A DNA stretch of 64,000 nucleotides from Chamaecyparis obtusa (lineage: Eukaryota; Streptophyta; Pinopsida; Cupressales; Cupressaceae): positions 744,001 to 808,000 of the forward strand of contig BSBK01009269.1 of NCBI GenBank assembly GCA_027943335.1. The letters run 5' to 3'. Positions 1 to 12,455 of this stretch are shown here, piece after piece. Position numbers and translations under genes: made by a program. How positions within the stretch are numbered: the first letter of the stretch is position 1; each line of letters begins with the position of its first letter. The notes beneath the pieces were generated by a model. It had not been told where the DNA came from and made no database searches. It worked only from the letters and a program-made list of their open reading frames with translations.

Positions 1-1463
1 ATTTGTAAAATGATCTTATCAATATTTTATAAAAGAATGCAATGAAAACTACATGCAGTATACAAATATATAGTGAATACAAAATAACATGAATTACCTT
101 AATAAATGTATGCCAATCATGTATTTTCATCCCTGGCCCAAATTCACTTTTCTTTGATATGAGATCGTTTATGTTCGCACAAATCCTGTGGGAAACCGTA
201 TTTTTTTTATGACTTCTTTTATAGCATTGCTCTGCTACTTCGACAATAACCAACTAAGGGCATTTGTATCAATCTGGTCTCCATTGTTATTTGATCGAAT
301 GACATTTTTCATTGCATGGTTGGATTCTTCAATGTCACTACAAATTTTGACAATTTTGTCTTTGTCACACCTTCCATCCAAGGTTTTCCATAATGTCTCT
401 ATTACATTCTTTCCAATATGCATAGGATCAAACAAATGCACGATTGGGAGTTTCTCGTAGTACGACAACCTACTAAATTTCATAGGATAACTTTTTAGTC
501 CTTTTGGAAGTTGGTCATTAATGCCTTGACGACCTTTACGAGCATCAATTACATCATCAGTAAACAAAACACAATATTAAAATATAAATTTCAAACAAAA
601 ACCATAAGATGGAATGACATTACCCCGACGATTTATTTTATTGTATGCCAACTTCCGTTGAGGTGTCATTCTCCGTGGCTTTGATGTAGTCTCTTCATTC
701 CCATTGAAAATATGTTTTTCGGTAATTCGGTACTTATGATTTTTGTGGAGAAAGTGCCTATTCTCATCAACCACCTGCTTTTCTAAACTTTTTGAATGAT
801 AAGATTTCATCTTTGGACCACAAACTGGACATGAAAATTTTCCCTTTGTCTGAAGACCTACAAGATCGTGTATAATTGGATTAAATATGTTAACTTTGTG
901 TTAGCACTATAACATACCAAAAAATAGGTGTTAAGAAGAGAACATACCACAAAAATGCATCAGCCCAGGGGTGTCATGTATTGTCCATACAAGCATTGAA
1001 TGGAATTGAAATTATCTTTGTCCTATTGGTCTAGAGATGTCATAAATAGTGACCCCATTCCATAACACCATCAACTCGTCGATAAGGGGCTCAATATATA
1101 CATTGATATCTTTAACTTGGTACTTACCTAGTTGAATGAACAAAAATATTACATAATTATTATGACCATTTTGATGGATTATTTATAATAAATTAATTTA
1201 GATGACTATTAAATGAAAAAATACTTGGAACAATCAGTTCCAACATTATGTGCTCCTTCTTTATGGACATCCAAGGAGGAGTGTTATTGTTGATAACAAA
1301 AATAGGCCACACTGAGTAAGAAGATCTCATCTTTCCAAACGGATTGACACCGTCCGTTGCCAATGAAAGCTTGAGATTACAAGGTTCTTCTTTAAAGTGT
1401 GGCCATTTTCCCTCTATTTCCTTAAATGCCGAACCATTCATAGGCATTCACATAATGTCATCT

Positions 1464-1533
1464 TGACTTCAATTGCATGCATGGTAATCCATAAATTGTG
1501 ACTTCAATTGCGTGCATGGTAATCCATAAATTG
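1464..1533. repeat. 35-bp tandem duplication inside the CACTA relic
   Basis: Two adjacent 35-bp copies (1464-1498, 1499-1533) differ by one base. The duplication lies between two conserved TNP2 blocks and adds to the disruption of that gene. Confidence 0.85.
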
Positions 1534-2084
1534 TGCCAAGCTATTGCACTTGAATAATTGTTGTAGACGTGGAATAATGGGAATAAACCGAAGAACCTTG
1601 CGAGGCACCTTTTTTGTTATTCAATCTGATTGATATCTACTAATATGACAAATAGGGCATTCTGTTGCAAATTCATGTTGTTTATGATACATAATATGAT
1701 CATTCAGACATGCATGTATTGTTTGATACTCCATTCCAATATCTTTCATAATGACAGATAATTCTTGGTGCAAGCGAGGTAGAGTGTTTGATGGTGGTAA
1801 CAAACACTCACCTATCAACCTATGACCAAAAATATAATTTGTTAATTTAAAGAATATTAATTGCTACATGATTCACCCAATGTTATTGTAAGGGAATTAC
1901 GACTAAAATAATGAAAAAAGATGACATACCTTAACATACGTGTCATTGCTACATTGGATAAACTATTCATAACCTTCAAGCTCACCAACAACAATACAAC
2001 ATCAAGAAGAGTTGTTTGGGAGCCTTAATATAGGGGCTCATGTGCCTTCTCAAGTATAGGTACATCAAGGTCTGCGTCAACATC

Positions 2085-2135
2085 ATCATCATGATCATCA
2101 TGATCATCGTGATCATCGTGATCTTCTTCATCATT
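2085..2135. repeat. ATC/GAT trinucleotide-rich tract
   Basis: Imperfect repeat of tcatgatca / tcgtgatca units. On the minus strand, in the transposase frame, it reads as alternating Asp and His, an acidic low-complexity linker upstream of the PILEKAHEPLY block. Confidence 0.7.
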
Positions 2136-2554
2136 GTGGTCTTCTTCCATGGGATCATTACCTTCTACTTCTATATTCACACCTCCATGTTCCCTCATTT
2201 GGAAATCCACATTCTCTGGATTGTCATGGTCCATAACATGAAACCCAGGGTGGTTGACCTATATGAAAATGATGACCTCATATTAACCATGATGATGATG
2301 TCATCATAAAATCATGTCTTATGTATTTTATAAATTATTAAAATACATACCAATGGATGAAATTCGTTTCCCCCTTTAATGTGACCATGTTGCCTACAAT
2401 GTTCCTCAGCTGTTTTGATTAGATATCTTTGAGTCTTTAAGCCCTGACAAATTTTGCAAGGACAATAACATTTTTCGTCACCTTTTGTTTTTAAGTTAGA
2501 CCACAGTCTAGCAATTGTCTCCCTATTTTGTTGTGCGTTGATATCGTCAGACAT

Positions 2555-5500
2555 GGTCTTTCTTGAATGGAATGACTCATTGGTGGAAGAAGGATGACTT
2601 GTTTGTAACCTGAAGATTCTATATCAAATGTATTAAAATAACATCCAACATTAATAATCAAGTAAATTCTAGAGCAAATTCAATTGAGTCATATTTGTGT
2701 ATCATGTGACATTCTTTCTTACAAAGAATTGTTTGTTTTTCTCAGGGATTCCCTCATATGGATGAGGTGTGTATCCTTGATCACAACCTCTTCCTTGCTT
2801 GATAGTGTATGTCTACTATAAACAGATCGCTTAGAAACATTTAAAGATAAGAAGAAATTAAAACAAAAATTTGCGGGTGAGCCAATAGAACAAGGGACAC
2901 AAGCATAATTTTTTTGACTATTGTACAACATAAAGATTGAATTGAATTCAAGTACTTTCTAAGTTATGTTCTCTAATATCCTGGGTAAGTCTACAAACAG
3001 ATTAACTCTCATAAAGATAAAATATTGTGAGGATAATGACAAAATATCCAGTTAGCAACTTTTGTACTGTACCTGAACCTCACCTTGCCAACACAGTTAG
3101 AAATCCATGGGCAGTGGTGATCAAATTTCTCAACAAAATGGTTGCAAGAAGAGAAATGCTTGGAACGTATAGGCCTGATTTGAAGAAATCAACAAATAAA
3201 AACTAACATGCAAAATGTTAAATTGAATGACATTTTATTATAGAGATAAATGTTATCTAATTTGAAGAAACTATACCTAATACATGGCATTTAAAATTAA
3301 GGGCTCTCTAATAATAACTTAGATGAACTACCACATCCAATTCAAAAATATTCAAATAAGAAGAGATAACCTTACACTTAGATGAACAAGGTGGTGTATG
3401 GCATCTAAGCTTGATGACTCCTTGATAATGTATGTGTTTTATTACACACACACACACGCACACACACACTATTAGGGTGTCATCAAGGTTAAATGCCATA
3501 CCACTATATTCATTGTAGTACAGGGTATACCTTTAACTTGAATATTTTGGAGTTGCATGTGTTAGTTTACCTAATTTATATATGCATTATTAGGGAGGCC
3601 TTCATTTTAAATGTAACAACTTAAGAGAGTCCTTAAACTTAGATCTCATGAGTTAGGGGTATCTCTTTTGGATTGGATGTGGTAATTTAATCAAATTATG
3701 TGCATAATATTGTGGAAATGTTTAGGTCTCGATGTCATTAATTAAAGTGAGGATAGGAAATGAGCACAAGGGGTGGGTCAAGTTTGATGGGATTTAGATA
3801 AGCATTAAAATTAGATTCAGCAATGAGCCAATAAAATTTATGATTAGAATTCCATTGTGTGCCCAATTGCTCACCTCGTATTCTTTTAATTAAATTATAA
3901 TAGATTATTTAACTTGAACACTAAACAATTATACATATAAATGTATAACATATCTATTAAAAATTCAAACTCAAATCTCCATTGTTTACATTGAATAAAG
4001 AAAAACTAAATTACATAATAATGTTAAAACCTTATGACTTATAATTTATTATTTGTACTGATTTCAATTAACTCAATGCTCATGGAAGGTAACTAGATTT
4101 GGAAGCCTATTTGGTAGGTGTAGGCGTGGGTAGGATGTATGTAGAGTTGGTGTTGGGAGACAAAGTATTGTAGTGAAGTTTTTTTTATCAATAAAACTAT
4201 ATTTATTCTCTGCAATTTACTCTCTGTCTCATGGTACAGTCCAGGAACAGTGAGTTCCTAGGATGGATTGAAACGTGTTTGGGATTGGTTCTCAATGTAA
4301 AAACATTGTATTAGTTATTGCTTAACTTTCCACGCCTTCTTTTTATTATTTCATTGCATTTTGAATTAGGAATATTGGACTGGTATTCCTAGGACAACGA
4401 CTGGTAGGGTACAATTAGTTTGGTAGTTTGAAGTTTTCTTTATGATGTTGTTAGTTCAAAGTCAAATCTAATATGGATGGTAGGAGGATAAAATAGAATA
4501 CAATAGTTGTTAAAATAATGTGCTTTGGGCCACCACAAAATTCATGCCTTAAATTATTATTATTATTATTATTTGCCTCAAACAAATTTATTGAGAAATC
4601 AACAAGTGTATTTTCCTAGCAAGAGTTAGAGAATCCAAATATAATAGCTAGCTCAACAAAAACAATTTGAAAATATGAGAAATCTTGAAGTAGATGTTCA
4701 ATAGTTTCTATATAACCTCTACATTCTAGAATATACCTATGAGAGCTCTACCATCCACTTCTTTGAAGTGAATCCAAAGTTAAGACTTTACGATTAAGAG
4801 AGAGACACAAAAAAATGTCATTTTAAAAGGAATGTCAACCTTCCAAATTTGTTTCCACCACAACATATCTTTCCATTGAATAAAAAATAATATAGATTTA
4901 CTTGACCAAGTTTCGTAATAAACTTCAATCAATAATCTTTACTACCAAAAAAATTAGTCCAATATATTAAGTTTTGATATTCATGTATGTTTTCTAGTCA
5001 AAATATCCATATAATCATTCCACATAACTTTGTTGTGAGCAATGAAACCCAAAAGAATCCCTAATTCATCCTTGTATCTAGATAACGGTAAATGCATGAT
5101 CAATAGTTTATGGCATATCATAGCATATCATAAAATAATGTAGGTAAAGTATGAGGCTAGCCAAAAGAATAAAATATGTTGGGGGTAATTAGGACAAATT
5201 ATCTAATTAGTTATATAAAGGTTCTTTATTCATTTATTCTTTGAACATAGGAGTGCAATTTAGATTGAGTTTTATTCAACATGTGTTGTCTCATTCATTA
5301 TAATATGGACACTTGTTAAGCTCTCTTTTGATCTTCTTGTAGTATTTCTTTATTTTTGAGCACACAAGACAATAAAGTGGGGGGAGTTGAATAAATTGTA
5401 TGATAAAACCTTAAATTTTTTACTACTTCGTATGTCAAAATATTTACTTCATGAATCAACAACAATGTAACAATGAAAGAATAACGAATTCTACACAATT

Positions 5501-7374
5501 GCACAAGTGAACAATAGATTTATATGGAAAACCTAGCTAGGGAAGAACCACAGTGAGAAAAGCCACAATATAGAATAATTTACATAAATTATTTTACATC
5601 TAAAACACAAGGAAGAAACTACTCCCTGAAATAATGGCTTTATGGTTATACCAAATATATTTTAGTACTCAATTTTAATGATAAAATTTAGACGAGGCTA
5701 CAACCTTAAAATATTACATGAAGAACAAAAAAAAAAATCCACCACAACAAATGTGTACCATTAGCAGCCTTTATCACACTACTTGAAACTTCAAACACTT
5801 TTGAATGTAGATACCTTCAGCTCATTTCTTTCAATAATCATTTGGCATTTTTCTCACACACTTCACAATCAAACACACTTCCAAAAATTTCTCACATTCT
5901 AAATGATTTGATCTTTCATTATATCCTTTGCATGCTCAAACGGACTTTTCCAAGTCAGCCACATTAAAATGTACGAACATGAAATGTAAGACAACCAAAT
6001 ATGTTGGCCCCAAAAACTTATACAATGAAGGGAAAGTGAAAGATAACCAACCCTAGAGATAAATGAAGCCCAAAACATATTGACACACTTCTCAAAGCTA
6101 TTGTAAACTTCAAAACAGATCTACAATCAGTTTAGTTCATGCAAACAAACCTCTTATCCTCTTAATTATTTAGTTCAATCATCAAATAGTACCAGAACTG
6201 AATAAAGATGTCATCTTGACCATAAAGGAATATCATATGATATTAAACATTCCTTCAACACCATCAACACACTGTCACATTAATTAGGCTAGTACAAATG
6301 TATTGAAACTAAGAATTCTATCACCATATGCAACTAATCAACCAGTCTTTGAGATGCCTATCAATTAGAGTCATAGTTGTTGTTGTTAAGTTGAGAATAT
6401 AAAACTTGAAGGGAAGTAATTTGCAGAAAATATGAGAATATTCCCCAAGTTGTAAGAGGAAATTCTAAAATTCTTAGAAATGTAGAGCATTCTAGTTTCT
6501 TCTTAAAACCCATTACACTATCAACAACCTAGTTTGGTGCTCAATCATCTCTAACTTTTCAACAAAATAAATCATGAAATGAAACTTTTGATATATATTA
6601 TCCTCTAAGATCTGTGAGCACAACTTCCAAACCACATAAAGATATCTTCAAGAAAAGAGAAACAGAGAAAATCCATGAGCTAGACAGAGAACATGCCTGG
6701 TTTGACACCAGTCAAATGGAAACTGGTTTGCTTCAAGGATGAAGAGTTTTGGTGATGAAGTATGTAAGGGGGGAGCATTTATGAAGTGTTTATGTAGTTG
6801 TTTTAATTTGGGAATGATTTTAGAGGACTGGTTCAACAGACCCTAGGAAGTGGGCCTCTAGGAGTGAGGGTTTAGTGGCTAAGGCCATAGGTGAAGGGTG
6901 GAGACTTGGTCTGTTGAACTAGTCCTCCTAGGGCATCACACAGCTTCCATCTCCCAACTTTTTGATGATCCAAACCTGCATGATAACAAAGAGCATCGTG
7001 CGGCTAGCAGATACCCATGGTGGAGGTGTGGGTTATGCCTGATAGTTTAGAAACCCTGGTATCGGGCCTAAGGAATAAGACTTGAGCCTACCTAAATCTA
7101 TCAATTTCTTAGTCCCAAACCTTTGCACCAATGCATGCCAATCCATTGTTACTTCAAAATTTGTAGGAAATGGTTTCAATTTTATTGCTTACAGCCAAAA
7201 ATTACATCTAAATCCAACGATGGGATCAATTAATTTAGATTAATTCATGACATACCTCTCGTTCAAGTCTTAAACCTATTCCAGCTTCTAGCTATTCCTC
7301 CTTCGTGCGCGTTGCAATTATCTAATAATGAAATGAGGTTTGAAACCTTTTTTTTTACTTTAAGTTATGCCTGT
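2555..7374. other. Intergenic, no gene recognised
   Basis: AT-rich DNA with only short chance reading frames and no protein homology I can recognise on either strand. Part of the left end may be flanking sequence of the CACTA relic. A (TTA)n run lies near 4555-4572. Nothing else is supportable. Confidence 0.6.
3444..3469. repeat. (AC)n microsatellite
   Basis: About 13 AC units with one interruption. No gene around it. Confidence 0.85.
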
Positions 7375-7423
7375 GTTGGTCAAAATTTTGACCAACATGG
7401 TGTTAGTCGAACTTTCGACCAAC
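7375..7423. repeat. Two adjacent palindromes
   Basis: 7375-7396 is a perfect 22-bp palindrome (half site GTTGGTCAAAA). 7402-7423 is a near-perfect relative (GTTAGTCGAA, CT, TTCGACCAAC). Each carries TTGAC-type cores in opposite orientations. They sit just before the truncated gypsy pol, and their origin is unknown. Confidence 0.75.
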
Positions 7424-7499
7424 ATGGGCATGTATTAAAAAAAAACCAAAAGTTTTCCTTCTATAATCTGACCAACCTAAACCTTTTTATTTGATGGTC

Positions 7500-9670
7500 A
7501 AATTGTTTAGTCGAAAAATAAGGTCAAATGTACTAGTGATGCAAGAAGAGATTGTGTATTTAGGATTTGTAATTTCAGCTGATGATTTGAAAATAGATCT
7601 TGAGAAGGTTAAAGCAATTCTAGAGTGGCCTACACCTGAGAATGTGGGTGAGGTAAGATCATTTCATAGTTTGGCTAGTTTCTACAGAAAGTTCATTAAG
7701 AATTTTAGTTCTATTTATAATGCTATGACTAAGACTATGAGAGGAGATAAAAAGGATTTTAAGTGGACACATGGAGCTAACAAGAGTTTTGAGACTTTGA
7801 AACAAAAGGTTGTCAAGTTACCTATGTTAGCTTTACCTGATTTCAATAAGGTATTTCAAGTTGAGTGTGATGCAAGTGGTAGTGCAATAAGAGTTGTGTT
7901 GAGTCAAGAAGGTAAACCTATTGCATTCTTTAGTGAGACGTTGAATGATGATAAAAAGAAGTATTTTGAGTATGATCAAGAGTTTTATGCTATTGTTCAA
8001 GGTTTGAAAAAGTGGAGACATTATTTGATTCCTAAGGAGTTTGTGTTGTATACTGATCATAAAGCTTTGCAATATTTGGGAAGTAAACATAAGTTGAATC
8101 AGAGACATATGAAGTGGGTCGAATATTTATAGAGTTTTACATTTGTGATCAAGCATAAGAGTGGAGTTACTAACCAAGTTGTAGATGCACTGAGCAGAAG
8201 ACATTCTTTATTGATTGAGATGAAGTTTATAGTTCTTGGATTTGATGAGATGAAGGAGTTGTATGGTATTGACCCTAATTTTTTTCAGGCGTGGAAAGAG
8301 TCTAGAGCACCAAATCTATCAGAACAACTGAGTAAGTTTGAGGAGTATTTCATCTAAGAAGGTATGTTGTTCAAAGGAATTCATTTGTGTAAACTAATAA
8401 GTTCCATGAGAATTAATTTGATTAAGGAAAAGCATTGTGGTGGATTGGCTGGACATTTTGGAATTGATAAGATATTGAGTTTTCTTAAGGAAAAGTATTA
8501 TTGGCCACATATGTATAAGGATGTTCAAAAGTTTGTAAGGAGTTGTGGAATTTGTCAAGTTACAAAAGGAGTAAGTCAGAATACTGGATTGTATACATCT
8601 ATTTCTGTTCCTGAGAAACCTTGGAGTGACATCAATATGGGTTTTGTTCTTGGATTACCTAGGACAACAAGAGGGTATGATTCCATATTTATTATTTTGG
8701 ATAGATTGTCTAAGATGGAACATTTCATACCATGTAAGAAGACATCAAATGCCGTTCATATTGCTGGGATTTTCTTCAAAGAGATTGTTAGATTGCATGA
8801 ATTACCAAGAAGTATTATCTCTGATAGAGATAGAAGGTTTGTTGGTTATTTTTGGAGGACTTTTTGGAAGAAGATGGATACCGAGTTGAGGTTTAGTTAT
8901 ACATTCCATCCATAGACATATGAAAAAATAGAGGTTGTGAATAGAAGCTTGGGTAATTGGTTGAGATGTTTAGTTGGAGATAAGTCAAGTAATTGGAATA
9001 TGGTATTGGCGCAAGCTGAGTTTGCATATAATAATTCTGTGAATAGGAGTACAGGAAAAACACCTTTTGAGATTGTTACTGGAATGCATCCTAGAGGAGT
9101 ATCAAATTTGAGGGATATTGTTGGTGAAGAAAAGAGAAGTGTTGAAGGGGAAGTATTTTCTGATTTTATGAAGTCTTTACATGAGGAAGTGAAGTTGAAG
9201 TTGGAACAAAGTAATCAGAAATATAAGGAAAATGCTGACAAGTCTAGGAGACATCATGTTTTTGAAGTTGGTGATGAGGTGATGGTTCATTTGAAGAAGG
9301 GTAGATTTCCTATTGGAACATACAATAAGCTAAAAATAAAGAAATTTCATCCTTGTAGAATTTTGAGGAAGTTTGGCAGTGGTAATGCTTATGAAGTTGA
9401 GTTACCTGATGACATGAATATATCTCCTATATTCAATATTGTTGACTTACATACGTATCATGAGTCAGATGATGAAGTTGTTACATCAGATGATTATCCT
9501 AAGAAGCAGGTTGAAGAGGTTGAACACATATTGGATAAGAGGATTGGTAAAAGTAGAAGAGGAAAAGATTATATGAATATTTAGTGATGTGGAAGAATAG
9601 ACCAATTGAAGATGCTACATGGATTTCTCAATCTGAGTTGGATTCAACTTGGGTTGTGATATCTCAATGA
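7500..9670 (+). pseudogene. Ty3/gypsy chromovirus pol, 5'-truncated
   Basis: One reading frame holds, in order: the reverse transcriptase connection (YLGFVIS, then FYRKFIKNFS), RNase H (FQVECDASG, FYAIVQGLKKWRHYL, YTDHKALQYL), the integrase zinc finger (GHFGIDK... YYWPHMYKDVQ, CGICQ), the integrase core (DRLSKMEHFIP, IISDRDRRF, FAYNNSVNRSTGKTPFE) and, after a frame change near 9575, a chromodomain tail (YLVMWKNRP, EDATW). Gag, protease and the RT palm, including the catalytic YxDD, are absent. Three in-frame stops (8130 TAG, 8355 TAA, 8913 TAG) stand where the family has Gln, as expected from C-to-T changes. A chromodomain places it with the chromoviruses. Inactive. Confidence 0.92.
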
Positions 9671-10195
9671 GCAGGAGAATCTTGGGTTGCCTTGCTATCC
9701 TACTCATCTTTGTTCATTCTTCCAGTAAGTGTTGAGTTACAGTCATTGTCAAGCTGTCCGATATTGGCCAAGCATTCTTGTATGTGCCGAGTTGTCTAGT
9801 GTTGGCTAGGCGTTCCTTCCTATATATCAAGTGAACCTGATGTTTGCTGATGCTCGGTTCTTCTTTGATCAAGTTTGTCTATGATTGGTTCTTAGTTAGA
9901 GCTGACTTATGTATTTAATTTAGGTTGTGAATTTAATGCAAGGATCTTGTCTTGGGATGTGTGAAGACCATTTTGGTGGTTGACCTTCTATTATGTAATG
10001 ATCTAGGTGTAGAGAAGAGATAGAGAGAGAGATATATAGTGAGAAGATAAAAAGAAGAAATCATGTTCTAGCCATAACCCGTAAGGCCTCATAGTCGGAC
10101 ATGTATGCAGATAATTAGATGAATTAATAAAGCATTTATTGTTCCTTCTCTCCTTGGTGTTATTCTATGTGTTGTTGGATTCTGTTGATTTTACT
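9671..10195 (+). mobile_element. Probable 3' tail (partial LTR) of the gypsy element
   Basis: This follows the chromodomain stop directly and ends where an unrelated minus-strand copia gag begins, near 10190-10196. It contains an AG-rich run (10014-10065) and imperfect repeats around 9745-9830 (cgagttgtctagtgttggc-like phrases). No second LTR copy exists in the window, so the LTR boundary cannot be set. Confidence 0.4.
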
Positions 10196-10948
10196 CTACA
10201 AGGTAGCTGGATAGTTAGGTGTGCCCTTGGCCCTAGCTACTCGGGTCCCTCTCCTTGCACCACTTTCACTTTCATTTCTTATCTTATGTGCATTGCTTGA
10301 TTTTCCAATTTTCAGAGATGAAATAAATGCAGATTCTACCTTAGGTAAAATAATATTGTCATAGTTTTTAAGCTCAAATGCAGTCAATCTTCCAATCAAA
10401 CTATCAAGTGAAATATTATTACCAGGAGCTACTCTCATTTCATGAATTGCTGAGACTCTAAAAGCATAGGCAAGTAACAATGTTATGAGAATTTTACTTA
10501 CCATTATGTCTTCTTCAATAAGTCCTCCTTCTCCTCAGATAGAATTCACCACTTCCTTGACTTGGTTGGTGTACTGTGTGATGTTTTCACCTTTTTTCAT
10601 TTTCATATCATCAAACTTACCTCTGATACTTTTAGCTTTTTCTTTGAGCACATTCACATATCCTCAATGAACTAGTGAAATCTTGTCCCACATCTTTTTT
10701 ACAGTTGTACAAGTATTGATGTATTCAAATTCAATGTCTAATAGAGAAGAAGCAATCTCAATCATTATAGCATTATGTTCTTGTCTTTCTTTCATATGTG
10801 TGACAGTCAAAGGACTAGTAGGGTTTATGAATTCATTTTCCAAGTAGTACATTGCAGAATATCCAATGCCTAATAGATACAACTTCATCCTTCTGTGCCA
10901 TGTTGAGAAATTATCTTTGTTCAACTTCAACACCTCTCTCTTATACAT
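10196..10948 (-). pseudogene. Ty1/copia gag fragment
   Basis: From ATG 10948 downward the protein begins MYKREVLKLNKDNFSTW and continues with blocks that parallel the gag of the fuller copia element at 61.4-60.7 kb (LKLNKDNFSTWHRRMKLYL against PKLNKENFLAWKSLMKLHL; LTAFELKNYDN against LTTFELSNYDY). Gag packages the element RNA. The fragment stops at about 10196 against gypsy sequence, so the zinc knuckle and pol are missing. The stop at 10535-10537 (TGA on the minus strand) falls where the relative has Arg, consistent with CGA changing to TGA. Same family, clearly older copy. Confidence 0.85.
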
Positions 10949-11000
10949 CTTGTGATCTTTTACTTAAGTCCTTCAAACTTCTTACTTCAAGGACTCTAGG

Positions 11001-11010
11001 TCTGATACCA
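11001..11010 (-). promoter_or_regulatory. Copia primer-binding site (initiator tRNA-Met type)
   Basis: On the minus strand this reads TGGTATCAGA, the standard plant LTR-element site complementary to the 3' end of initiator tRNA-Met. It sits two bases inside an LTR end (TGTTAGATAA on the plus strand) and upstream of the gag fragment, as expected. Confidence 0.8.
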
Positions 11011-11012
11011 AT

Positions 11013-12455
11013 TGTTAGATAACTGAGAGGGGGCTAAATCAGCTACGTCCAGTTATCCTACAATCGCAAATACTCTCTGATGTATAAAAAAAATCATTCA
11101 AATAATCAAAACAACTTGGTAAATTTTTTTTGGTGCCTTTCTGTTCATTAACTGAATACCAGTAATATTATCTTGTATATATCGATCAAACCAGTAATTA
11201 TAATGTGTAAAGAAAAATAAAAAATCACATCCATACACATATAACACTTTGATTTTTAATGTGGAAACCTTGTTAAGGGAAAAGCCACCTGGGACTGGTA
11301 CCCAAAATAATTTCACTCTTCTGAAGTGAGCTCAGTTAAGAGTCAACCCTATTAAAGGTTACAAAGCACACTGTAAGGTGTGACCTTGTTAGAGGATTTA
11401 TCACTAACAGTTCTCCATGACTATACATTCACTTGGGTCATCAAGAAAATAATCAACATTCATTAAATGTCATATAAAAGACTATTGAGTCCTACTCGAT
11501 TAAGAGATTTTGTCTATAGCAATGGTTAGAATGCAACAATAAATTGATCTGATTCAAATACAACTTCCTTTGTAGATATTCAAATCTATGCTAAGCTCAT
11601 ATACCTCTAGCCATCATAATATCTTCAACTTCTTTATATCTTCCAACTCTATTATGCTTAGTAATCTCCTTTCTATGATGCTCATTGTAGTATGCAAAAT
11701 CGCTCGATTCTCACTTCAACCTGCCTAACCAGCTTCACATGAATACAATCTCCTCACACGCCTTCTTCATTATGAATCTCTTGTCTTCTTTTATAGACAT
11801 GATAAACCATTTTCTTCTCATCCATAGATTTTTCCACTTAATCTTCGTCGTTGATTTTTCCACTTCAATCTTCCTTGGAACTTGTGTCTTCAACACATTT
11901 CATTCTTCATCGTCTGCATGATCTCCCTTGAATTTTGTCAGCCATAGATCTTCATAATTTTTTTTTATCTTTAACCTAGGAATCATCCATATTCATGCAT
12001 CTCATCATCTTTAGTCGGTAATCACATGTTCCATCTTATTTCTTTCACTCGGTCAATAATGTGATGTGTTGGTGACTTCTAGCTCAGTTAATACTACACT
12101 TGGTATACATTGTACACTTTCTTAGTGTACACTATTTCAACTCAGTGTCTACTAAGTTCTTCATTTAACGACCACATAAACTTGATCATTCCTGATCTTC
12201 AATTATTAACATAATTATGTAATAAAATCAAATCACTAACATATTGTCATAGACTCATCAATAAGTTATCCAATGAATATCATACTCATATCTTACTCAT
12301 ACATCTCATCTTCATGTTAATATCTCATTCCTTCACCATTATACCTTCTTCAGATGTTTGCAACTATCATGATAAGTACAGTAAAAAACTAGTTGACATC
12401 AATGCTAATATAATAACTGATTTAATGTGTCACATATACCTTTGTAGTATAACAA
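11013..12455 (-). mobile_element. 5' LTR of the degraded copia element (approximate)
   Basis: Starts (plus strand) TGTTAGATAA beside the primer-binding site. The block at 11318-11400 (CTTCTGAAGTGAGCTC, then gttacaaagcacactgt) closely resembles 55280-55350 inside the LTR of the better-preserved element. The far end is set only by similarity of length and by ataacaatattt near 12450, so it is uncertain. Confidence 0.6.

Larger units (their letters stand above)
90..2554 (-). pseudogene. CACTA (En/Spm) transposase TNP2-like, decayed
   Basis: Reading the minus strand from 2554 downward gives, in the order seen in plant TNP2 transposases: a cysteine-rich transposase-associated segment (CYCPCKICQG, about 2480-2430); an acidic Asp/His tract (2130-2080); the block with CLNDHIMYHK and ATECPICHISRY (1720-1640); the block LSLATDGVNPFG then NNNTPPWM (1370-1240); a CPVCG-type segment near 830; and DPMHIGKNV (about 420). 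The family cuts and pastes CACTA elements as a nuclear transposase. Pieces lie in different frames with stops between them; some gaps may be introns, others are damage. The gene runs off the left edge, so neither the 3' end nor a CACTA terminus is visible. Assignment to TNP2 is firm; coding capacity is lost. Confidence 0.85.
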
